Part shown: piece after piece, positions 25,298-31,005 of the stretch | Position numbering within the stretch: position 1 is the stretch's first letter | How the letters are laid out: each line of letters begins with the position of its first letter | From: JAPLKX01 sp035530195 | Lineage (GTDB): Bacteria > Hydrogenedentota > Hydrogenedentia > Hydrogenedentales > SLHB01 | Assembly: GCA_035530195.1 (NCBI GenBank) | Contig: DATKVG010000220.1 | Coordinates: 1 to 31,005, forward strand | Reading direction: 5' to 3' | DNA length: 31,005 nt | Notes under the pieces: generated by a model | What the model saw: only the letters and a program-made list of their open reading frames with translations | Database searches by the model: none | What the model was told of the DNA's origin: nothing | Program-made: the position numbers and the translations under genes

Positions 25298-25648
25298 GCG
25301 GCCCGGCCCGGGCGCACGCTCCGCGCGCCACTCACGCAGGCGGTTGAACAGGCCCCAGTCTTCTTTAGCAAGCGCCTTGCGCCAATCGCTGCTGTCGCCG
25401 CCGCGTTCCGGTGATCCTTCCTTGCTCCTGCGCGTGCCTTCTTCCGACAGGTTATATTGCACCAGCACCGTCCAATGGGGCATACCATCCTTCACAAAGA
25501 ACTGGCTGTCCACCGCCAAGACTTCCTTGTCAACAAGAAAAGCGCGCACTGGTTCGTCGTCAAAGCCGCCGAGTGCCGCCTGCCAAGGCAATGTGAACAC
25601 CTTCAGTTGCACCAGCAATGATTCCCAAAAATTCCAAAACAATCGCGA

Positions 25649-25671
25649 GCAAGGGGGCAAACCCCCCTTGC
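25649..25671. repeat. GCAAGGGGG hairpin upstream of the accessory remnant
   Basis: A perfect 9-bp stem, GCAAGGGGG-CAAAC-CCCCCTTGC, lies 37 bases upstream of the accessory remnant's start on the minus strand. Similar G/C-tract hairpins often follow DGR target genes. Confidence 0.7.
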
Positions 25672-25739
25672 ATCCCCCCATAACGCTAACGTCCCAAGCC
25701 CATTTCCGTAAAGCCGCTCCGTTCCACTTCAAAGCGCCT

Positions 25740-25771
25740 GGACGGCCCTTCCGCCTTCGGCGGGGCCGCCC
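25740..25771. promoter_or_regulatory. GC-rich hairpin downstream of the variable region
   Basis: On the minus strand CCGCC-GAA-GGCGG (25763-25751) is the inner stem and GGGCGGCC-type flanks extend it to roughly 32 bases, about 77-108 bases past the target-gene stop. In the Bordetella phage DGR a hairpin just downstream of the variable region promotes homing. The position and shape here are comparable, but function is inferred. Confidence 0.5.
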
Positions 25772-25816
25772 CTGCGCTTCTTCGCTTCACTTCGCTCAAG
25801 ATTCAATCTGCAGGTA

Positions 25817-25840
25817 GCAAAGTGGCAAAGTAACCAAGTG
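25817..25840. repeat. 8-bp repeats just past the target-gene stop
   Basis: Three 8-base units (GCAAAGTG, GCAAAGTA, ACCAAGTG) follow the stop of the target gene. In related DGRs this position lies next to the initiation-of-mutagenic-homing sequence, which makes it a candidate for conserved cassette DNA. Confidence 0.45.
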
Positions 25841-25844
25841 GTAA

Positions 25845-28736
25845 TTACCTGGAGAGGCGGAAGCCGAGGTAGTTGAACGTGTACGACGGGCTGCTGCTGC
25901 CACGGCCCGCTGAACGGCAGCTGCTGCCGCCGTCGGGCCAGCCGCCGCCCCGTACCACGCGGTTCGAGCCTGATGCGGGCCCCGTCGGATCCGTCACGCT
26001 CCCGCTCGTGTAACTGTCAAACCAGTCCTGGCACCACTCCCAGACGTTGCCGCTCATGTCGTACAATCCGAAGGCGTTTGCCGTCTTCAATCCTACGATA
26101 TGTGCGTATTGCTCGTTCACTTCTTTCACTTCAACCGTGTTGTAGTGCCACCAGCAATAGGCGTCACCAACACTATAACCCGGATCGTCGCCCCTGTAGA
26201 AGCGCGTCGTCGTCCCCGCCCGGCAGGCATACTCCCACTCCGCTTCGGAAGGTAAGCGGAACGTTTTGCCCGTCAACCCGTTCAACGCCGTGATAAACGC
26301 CTGCGCGTCGTTCCACGACACATAGACCGCCGGCGAGTCCGCGTCGTCCAACACATAATCTCGGCCGGACCACGGCGTCGTGCCCATCACCGCCTGCCAC
26401 TGCCGCTTGGTCAACTCGTATTTACCCATCCAGAATCCCTGCGTAATAGTCACCTCGTGCTGTGGGGCTTCGGAGTCGGAACTATCCTGCTCGCCCGGGT
26501 ACCGGCCCATCATAAACGTGCCGGCCGGAATGCACACCATTTTCAGCGGCACGTCGCCTGGGAGCATGATTGTTTCTGTTGCGCCCGGCGTGTCGCAGCC
26601 GCCGCCGCAGCCGCCGACCTCGACCTCTACGGTATTCGCCTCATTCAACAGATTCACGAAAGTAATTACTGTGCTTAGATCTGCATCAGGATCATTCGCG
26701 GTGATGGTCACTGTTTCCTCATCGGAATCGCTGGCATTATTGGGTTCGAGGTATCCGCTGAAGGGAGTCACGGTGACACCATCATAGCCTTCCGCCTGCC
26801 AGCTGAGGGGAGCCAAGCCACGATTGATCACAGTAACCGTTGCGCTTGGATTGTCAGCATCAAGTTGAATCCCGCCTTGAGGCACAGCCACGTTGAGCAG
26901 GGCCGGCTCGACCTCGACGTAGACCGAGGCGCGCGCGTCGGCGTTGTCTTCATCGACGAAGACGAAAGTCTTCTCGTGGTAATCCGACACCGTAGACGGA
27001 CTGCGCAGCGCGAAACGCACCGATTCGCTTTCGTTGGGTTCGAGCGTGCCGCTCGTTTTGTCGACCTCGATGATGGGGTCGTCGTCGAAGCTCTCGCCCA
27101 TCCAGTTTAACACGGCGTTGCCGTTGTTGGTCACGGTGACCGTTTCGAAGTTGATCTGGCGCGACAGCGACAGGCGCGGCGGCGACACTTCGAGTTGGGC
27201 CTGTGCCACGTTGACCACGATCTCGGCGGTGTCGTTGGGATTGCTCCGATTCACGAAGACGATGGTAGTGCTCTCGCCACCGCGGTCTGTGTCCTCTTCA
27301 TCGAGCGTGATCGTGACGGTGAAGCGGTCTTCCGCTTCGCCGATGTACTCGTTGAGCGTGACGAGGGAGCCGTCGCTCGGCGTGGCCTCCCAACGCAGGG
27401 GCCATCCCCCAAGGTTCACCACGTCGACGGAGAAGGACCGGTTGCTCGCGTCGAGCGTGACTTCTGCAGGCGCAGGCTCTTCGTCGCCGATTTGCAGGTC
27501 GAGTTCGCTGTAGCCGGGGAACTCGGCATAGGCGTCGAAGCGCAGGGTGTCGACGGCGCCGACGATATGCTCGTCGACGCTGTAATTCAGCAGGGAAAAG
27601 AATTTGAGGAAATTGCTGAGGGCCTTGCCATTCGCGGAGCCGTCATTCAAACAGGTGACGACGGTCTGCGCGGCGAGGTTCTGGAGCTTCTGTTCCAGTT
27701 CCGCCAGCTTGTCGGGATCCCGCTCGAGCACCCCCGTTTGGCCGTTGATGACTTCGTCCAATGCGAGGGTGAATAGTCCTTCGGCATTGCACTCCACGGG
27801 GAGGAAGAGTTTTACGCCGTCCCACAGCAACAAGCTGAAGTCCGCGAGGTTCAAGAGCACATAGGTGGTCTCGGCATAGTCCGGCACGTCCTCGGCGTAG
27901 AGAGCCGAAACGGGAGACCGCACGAAGGACCCCATGGTGTCGATGGGTTCCGCATCGACCGTGACCTCGCGGGACGAGAAATCGGGCCGATTGAAGCCGA
28001 GTTTCTGCGCCAGGATACTGCCGATATTGGGCACAATCGCCGGGCGGTTGGCCGGCGTGAGGAAGATGGGGTTGTTGGGGTCGGCTTCGGTGTAGATGGC
28101 GGCCCAGCGGCGGGCCCGGTTGGTGAAGGTAAACTTGCCGATATCGGTGTGGGTAACGTCGATGCCCGTGGAAACGCGCTCTGTGCCATACCAGAGTTCG
28201 TTTTCGGAATGAATGGTCTTGGCGGTGGTCTTGTTGGCCAAGGCATCCACGCCTGTAACCCACAAGCCGAGGGCCTTGCGCGACGTTTCCTCGGAGAGGG
28301 CCGTGCCCTCGGGCAGCGCAGGGTGATAGAGATAGGCCTCGCCATCGACCACCACACCGACCAGGGCGTCGCCCGGGACGTCCACGGCGTCGCTATAGAC
28401 CTCGCCTTCGTGCACGATCTCGGCGCCGGGTACTTCTATGCGCACCATCTCCGGTCCGAGCGAAACGACGAGATCCACAGCGCTGCCTGGTGCTACCTTG
28501 GTACCTGCAACAGGATCCTGGCTGATGACGTAGCCCTCGGGAACGGTGTCGCTATGTTCCTGGGTGACAGTCCCGACCGAGAGTCCGACGGAGGTAATCG
28601 CCGACTGGGCTGCCGCTTGGGTCTGGCTTGCGCAGTTCGGGACGGTGACAGTTGATGGTGGTGAGGGTGGGCACCCCACCAGGATGCAAGCAACGACAAT
28701 CACCACGGCATTCAGCGTTATGGCTCTGGCAGACAT
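25845..28736 (-). CDS. Surface lipoprotein with PASTA, Ig/BACON-like and FGE/C-type-lectin domains: DGR target
   Basis: The 963-residue product starts at ATG 28736 behind GGAGGG. Lipobox LVGC (19-22) follows a hydrophobic signal, predicting a lipid-anchored surface protein. Residues about 30-93 form a PASTA domain (VPNCASQTQ to VDLVVSLG). Residues about 425-740 hold at least three Ig/BACON-like domains with recurring VxVxNxGxxxLxW turns. From about 745 a formylglycine-generating-enzyme-like domain follows (CIPAGTFMMG, FRLPSEAEWEYACRAG, GLYDMSGNVWEWCQDW) ending in RGGGW and LGFRLSR. True formylglycine enzymes have a CxxxxC pair near this end; here only one nearby Cys (GSSCRSAGR) is present and the segment is Ser/Gly-rich, so it is a binding fold, not a sulfatase maturase. 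The C-terminal segment is the candidate variable region. Promoter and cassette remnants flank the gene. Confidence 0.9.
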   Translation of the reverse strand: MSARAITLNAVVIVVACILVGCPPSPPSTVTVPNCASQTQAAAQSAITSVGLSVGTVTQEHSDTVPEGYVISQDPVAGTKVAPGSAVDLVVSLGPEMVRIEVPGAEIVHEGEVYSDAVDVPGDALVGVVVDGEAYLYHPALPEGTALSEETSRKALGLWVTGVDALANKTTAKTIHSENELWYGTERVSTGIDVTHTDIGKFTFTNRARRWAAIYTEADPNNPIFLTPANRPAIVPNIGSILAQKLGFNRPDFSSREVTVDAEPIDTMGSFVRSPVSALYAEDVPDYAETTYVLLNLADFSLLLWDGVKLFLPVECNAEGLFTLALDEVINGQTGVLERDPDKLAELEQKLQNLAAQTVVTCLNDGSANGKALSNFLKFFSLLNYSVDEHIVGAVDTLRFDAYAEFPGYSELDLQIGDEEPAPAEVTLDASNRSFSVDVVNLGGWPLRWEATPSDGSLVTLNEYIGEAEDRFTVTITLDEEDTDRGGESTTIVFVNRSNPNDTAEIVVNVAQAQLEVSPPRLSLSRQINFETVTVTNNGNAVLNWMGESFDDDPIIEVDKTSGTLEPNESESVRFALRSPSTVSDYHEKTFVFVDEDNADARASVYVEVEPALLNVAVPQGGIQLDADNPSATVTVINRGLAPLSWQAEGYDGVTVTPFSGYLEPNNASDSDEETVTITANDPDADLSTVITFVNLLNEANTVEVEVGGCGGGCDTPGATETIMLPGDVPLKMVCIPAGTFMMGRYPGEQDSSDSEAPQHEVTITQGFWMGKYELTKRQWQAVMGTTPWSGRDYVLDDADSPAVYVSWNDAQAFITALNGLTGKTFRLPSEAEWEYACRAGTTTRFYRGDDPGYSVGDAYCWWHYNTVEVKEVNEQYAHIVGLKTANAFGLYDMSGNVWEWCQDWFDSYTSGSVTDPTGPASGSNRVVRGGGWPDGGSSCRSAGRGSSSPSYTFNYLGFRLSR
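25848..25961 (-). other. Candidate DGR variable region
   Basis: This is the last 38 codons of the lipoprotein gene. Between the conserved RGGGW and LGFRLSR anchors, the codons are mostly NNC: GAC, GGC, GGC, AGC, AGC, then GGC, GGC, AGC, AGC, AGC, then TAC, TTC, AAC, TAC. All are single or double adenine substitutions from AAC, the signature left when a DGR template rich in AAC is copied by its error-prone reverse transcriptase. Non-AAC codons such as TGC CGT TCA GCG look fixed. No matching template is found in the window. Confidence 0.7.
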
Positions 28737-28892
28737 GTTCAGCCCTCCATCGGTTTGCGTTTCTCCAAGATTTCACCTTCCGTCGTCTCAAAGCAGACCA
28801 GAACACGAAGCTTCGCACATACGAGGGGAAAGCCAACGCCGAAATCGAGCAAATATACCTCGTAGTGGGAAACCCGTTACTTTATTATGATA

Positions 28893-28923
28893 AGACTACC
28901 CCCCCCCCCCCCGCGCATGTCAA
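28893..28923 (-). promoter_or_regulatory. Candidate slippage-switched promoter with G14 spacer
   Basis: On the minus strand a perfect TTGACA (28923-28918) is followed by TGCGC, a run of 14 G (28912-28899) and TAGTCT (28898-28893, 4 of 6 matches to TATAAT). The spacer is therefore 19 bases; loss of two G would give the optimal 17. A second AT-rich -10-like stretch, TATCATAAT, lies directly after. Expected transcripts would start about 150 bases before the lipoprotein start codon. Homopolymers also attract sequencing error, so the exact length is uncertain. Confidence 0.6.
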
Positions 28924-29019
28924 GTCTTTTCCGCAAATCTGATCGGGCGCAAGTCACTCTAGATCCAGCACTTCGGAACGGGCATGCGGCCCGTTCCTTA
29001 ACCTATGGAGGCTCACAAG

Positions 29020-29237
29020 ATGATTCTGAATCAACTCGGTATCTTTGGCTGGAAGGAGGCGGACGAAAACCTCGTCCTGGCTTCGCTTCTGACCGGCGAC
29101 CCGTTGTTGCTCATCGGCAACCACGGGTGCGCCAAGACGCATGTGGCGCGTTGAGAAACGCGTTCGCCAACAAGGTGGCGCAGGCCCTGGGGCGCAAGTT
29201 CCTGGTCTACGACGCCTCCAAGGCCATGTTCGAATGA
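29020..29237 (+). pseudogene. Frameshifted fragment of a MoxR-like AAA ATPase gene
   Basis: ATG 29020 follows GGAGG. The first 44 codons (ILNQLGIFGWKEADENLVLA, then LLLIGNHGCAKTHVAR) match the start of AAA/MoxR-type ATPases up to the Walker A loop. A TGA at 29152-29154 stops this frame. The next frame continues with FANKVAQALGRKFLVYDASKAMFE until TGA at 29235-29237. Beyond that no ATPase sequence is seen. The gene is therefore broken by a frameshift and truncated after roughly 70 codons of a protein normally over 300 residues. The preserved ribosome site suggests recent decay. Confidence 0.7.
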
Positions 29238-29384
29238 CGTGGCGCACGCGGGGCGTGCGATGCTATCCCAATGTGGAGAAGCTCAAGCTCGGCGTCGTGG
29301 AGTACGTGCCGAGTCCCGTCCCCGGCTATTTGCCGGTGGTGAAAACGCGCTCTGAAAACCAGCGTCCTTCGCACCGTTCCGGTC

Positions 29385-29413
29385 TTGACGATCTTGTCTG
29401 AGGGTTCTATCAT
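29385..29413 (+). promoter_or_regulatory. Promoter of the truncated sulfatase gene
   Basis: TTGACG (29385-29390), 17 bases, TATCAT (29408-29413): 5 of 6 and 4 of 6 consensus matches at ideal spacing, with expected start about 35 bases before ATG 29455. The promoter seems intact although the gene is not. Confidence 0.5.
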
Positions 29414-29454
29414 GGCGCCGCGGGGTTGCACCAATTCTGAGACTGGAGACGCGC

Positions 29455-30145
29455 ATGAGGCTCATCGAGAGAACGACCAGCCGCAGAGGTTTTCTTAAAA
29501 CGGCGGCCACCGGCGCCGCGGTGTTGGCTTCGTCAAGGGGGTGGACGGCGCAGCCGAGGCGGCCGAACATGATTTTTGTCATGTGCGACGACCTGGGTTA
29601 CGGCGACGTCGGGTTCAACGGGAACAGCGTCATCCGGACGCCGCATCTCGATCGGATGCGCGGGGCGGGCGTCTGTTTCACCCGATTCCACACGGGCGGG
29701 CCGGTATGCTCGCCCACGCGCGGCACCTGCATGACGGGCCGCCATTACATGCGCTATGGCATCGGCCACGCGAACGAGGGCGCACTCCCGCGGCAGGAGA
29801 TTACGATTGCCGAAATCGCCAGGCAGGCCGGGTACCGCACGGGCCACTTCGGCAAATGGCACCTCGGCACGTTGTCGAAAACCGAAAAGGACAGCAACCG
29901 GGGCGGCCCGCAATCGCCCGAACTGTATTCGCCGCCGTGGGACCATGGTTTCGACGTGTGTTTCTCCACGGAAGCGAAAGTGCCCACCTGGGATCCCGCC
30001 AAGACGCCCGCCGAAGACAATAACCCGTGGGGTGCGCCGGGGACGCCCTGGCGGGCCTCGTACTGGAACGAGCGCGGCGTGCGGGTGCGGGAGAACCTCG
30101 AGGGCGACGATGCGCGCGTCATCCTGGACCGCGTCGAGCCGTTTG
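29455..30145 (+). pseudogene. Sulfatase gene truncated by an IS21 fragment
   Basis: ATG 29455 follows GGAG at six bases. The first 230 or so codons encode a Tat signal (SRRGFLK), metal ligands CDDLGYGD, the active-site motif CSPTR with Cys85 as the formylglycine precursor, and the second signature GKWHLG. Homology runs to GDDARVILDRVEPFVQ and then stops. The frame happens to stay open to 30786, but that extension is antisense to an istB fragment and then unrelated DNA. Sulfatases of this class are normally 450 residues or more, and the C-terminal half with the other metal site is missing, so the product should be inactive. Confidence 0.8.
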
Positions 30146-30510
30146 TGCAGCCGTTCAAGCTGGCGGCTGTCTCGGGCTTCGAGCAGTTGGGTGACGCGCG
30201 CGGTGACGGTTTGGAATCGGACGTGTTTTCCCTGGGCACAGGCGGCATGTCCGAGTGCGGTGGCGATATGGGTCTTGCCGGTGCCGGGGTTGCCTATGAG
30301 GAGGATGTTCTCGCGCTCACCGAGGTACTCGCCGCGCATGAGTTGGGTCACCAGCGGGCGGTTGATGGACGGCTGAGCGGAAAAATCGAAGGTGTCGAGC
30401 GTCTTGATGCTGGGGAATCCGGCGGCCCGGATACGGCGTTCGGCGGCGCGCTGTTCGCGTTCGAGGCATTCACGCTCGCACAAGCGGGCCAGGAATTCAG
30501 TGGCATCTTA
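30140..30510 (-). mobile_element. istB: IS21-family istB fragment
   Basis: The minus strand encodes the central part of an IstB helper ATPase: LARLCERECLEREQRAAERR, SIKTLDTFDFSAQPSI, LMRGEYLGERENILLIG, Walker A GNPGTGKTHIA and TARVTQLLEAR. The N-terminal start is missing: a TAA precedes the homologous part near 30508. The homology stops near 30140, before Walker B, at the junction with the sulfatase. About 120 of roughly 250 residues remain. No istA and no clear IS ends are visible, so this is a dead remnant that recombined into the sulfatase gene. Confidence 0.8.
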
Positions 30511-30637
30511 TCCCTCTTTGGCGCAGGCGGCGGCGGACACGCTACTGTAGCCTTGACACAGGCGAGGCCGATAAGTCCTACCGCCGCCGTTGCCCAAACC
30601 ATGGTTCGGGTAAGCCCAAAATCCTGCCAAACGCGCC

Positions 30638-30715
30638 GGTTGGTTATCCACAGCCAACAGCCTACTAAGGACCCATTCCAATCCGGTTTTCCCTGTTGGC
30701 TGGGGATAACCAACC
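30638..30715. repeat. 23-bp inverted repeat containing a DnaA-box match
   Basis: Arms 30638-30660 and 30693-30715 are reverse complements at 22 of 23 positions around a 32-base loop. The left arm contains TTATCCACA (30644-30652), a perfect DnaA-box consensus. The right arm has TTATCCCCA on the opposite strand, one base off. The surrounding 30511-30860 shows no credible gene. Confidence 0.75.
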
Positions 30716-30860
30716 TGGCTACTATAAGGCCGACTTCGCCGAAGTCCGCCCCAACGCCAAGCGCGTCCGTCAAAGGCAAAGCGTGATGAGCGGCAGTGGC
30801 TTCTACTGAAGGTCTTTTTGTTGAGCGACGGTTCTTGAAGATCCAGGCGCTGTGCCCGGA

Positions 30861-30887
30861 AAGGCCGACTTCGGCGAAGTCGGCCTT
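30861..30887. repeat. AAGGCCGACTTC hairpin, copies 2 and 3
   Basis: A perfect 12-bp stem, AAGGCCGACTTC-GGC-GAAGTCGGCCTT, is present here, with a degenerate relative at about 30727-30745 and another at 12694-12712. It is a dispersed hairpin family in non-coding DNA. Confidence 0.75.
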
Positions 30888-30963
30888 GTATGATACTTCC
30901 CGGACCTGAGAGACACAAGAGAGTCGTCGTAGTAGCCGGTTTTCTTTTTGGTTCTTTTTCTTT

Positions 30964-30990
30964 TGTGGATAGCGGTGGATAAGTGGATAA
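30964..30990. other. Cluster of DnaA-box-like 9-mers at the window edge
   Basis: Three minus-strand boxes lie almost end to end: CTATCCACA (30972-30964), TTATCCACC (30982-30974) and TTATCCACT (30990-30982), each one base from TTATCCACA. A T-rich stretch (30940-30963) adjoins them. With the box at 30644 this makes a possible origin or DnaA-binding region, which continues past the window. Confidence 0.45.
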
Positions 30991-31005
30991 GCCGGCGTCG
31001 GCCGG

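Larger units (their letters stand above)
25208..25612 (-). pseudogene. Truncated HRDC-type DGR accessory protein
   Basis: From GTG 25612 the frame reads VQLKVFTLPWQAALGGFDDE, then FLVDKEVLAVDSQFFVKDG, then WRKALAKEDWGLFNRLREWR. From memory, this order matches the accessory protein found beside reverse transcriptases in many DGRs: an N-terminal FDD...DKEV...FFV domain followed by an HRDC domain. Similarity stops near 25316, just as the HRDC domain begins. The remaining frame to TAG/TGA near 25208 is Pro/Gly/Arg-rich and overlaps a terminator. An intact gene would continue through HRDC and be followed by the reverse transcriptase; here it is cut short. The longer frame to 25732 includes a GC-rich hairpin and is unlikely to be translated. 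The start codon is uncertain. Confidence 0.6.

Noticed and set aside
25845..26520. The FGE-like domain as an active sulfatase-maturing enzyme
   Set aside because: The paired catalytic cysteines near the C-terminus are absent and the segment has a variable-region codon pattern.
25053..29454. A DGR template repeat or reverse transcriptase in the gaps around the target gene
   Set aside because: I looked on both strands for AAC-rich copies of 25848-25961 and for reverse-transcriptase motifs such as YxDD and found none; only the accessory remnant is present.
29533..30483. A 316-codon minus-strand frame starting as IstB
   Set aside because: Only its first 115 or so residues resemble IstB; the rest is antisense to the sulfatase, so it is a chimera of remnant and shadow.
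1..31005. A CRISPR array
   Set aside because: All tandem arrays found have units of 7-15 bases with no unique spacers of CRISPR length, and no cas genes are present.

Overview
The window is GC-rich, densely coding DNA, probably bacterial and chromosomal. It carries several Tat-exported sulfatases, an exo-sialidase-like protein, a membrane-tethered ECF sigma factor and many short hairpin or tandem repeats between genes. That mix fits the Planctomycetes/Lentisphaerae/Hydrogenedentes sphere. This taxon is inferred from gene style only; no phylogenetic marker is present.

Bases 1-5045: the end of an unrecognised gene, then minus-strand genes for a redoxin-sialidase fusion, GTP-dependent PEP carboxykinase (pckG) and two divergent MpsC/DUF2294 paralogues. 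A hairpin with a T-run separates the paralogues and may act as an attenuator for the mpsC-like/pckG unit. Bases 5264-19716: an accessory catabolic region with a URO-D-like methyltransferase, three intact sulfatases, a PhoD-like phosphoesterase, a PHP-domain phosphoesterase, a secreted helical-repeat protein, an alpha/beta-hydrolase esterase, an EAL-domain protein, a secreted TIM-barrel glycosidase-like protein and a SAM methyltransferase. Together they suggest export of enzymes that remove sulfate, acyl, phosphate and sialic-acid-type groups from complex glycans. Bases 20025-21456: an Eis-like acetyltransferase and tRNA-Leu(CAA).

Bases 21558-28923 are the most interesting part. A 1164-residue protein joins an ECF sigma factor, one membrane span and a chain of carboxypeptidase-regulatory/Cna-B-like domains. 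It converges on a 963-residue lipoprotein with a PASTA domain, Ig/BACON-like repeats and a C-terminal formylglycine-enzyme/C-type-lectin fold. The 3' end of that lipoprotein gene looks like the variable region of a diversity-generating retroelement (DGR). Beyond it lie hairpins and a truncated gene resembling the HRDC-type DGR accessory protein, but no reverse transcriptase or template repeat is in the window. The lipoprotein's best promoter has a perfect TTGACA -35 box and a run of 14 G in its spacer, the layout of a slippage-switched promoter.

Bases 29020-31005 are decayed: a frameshifted MoxR-like ATPase fragment, a sulfatase whose 3' half is replaced by an antisense IS21 istB fragment, a large inverted repeat and a cluster of DnaA-box-like sequences at the right edge.
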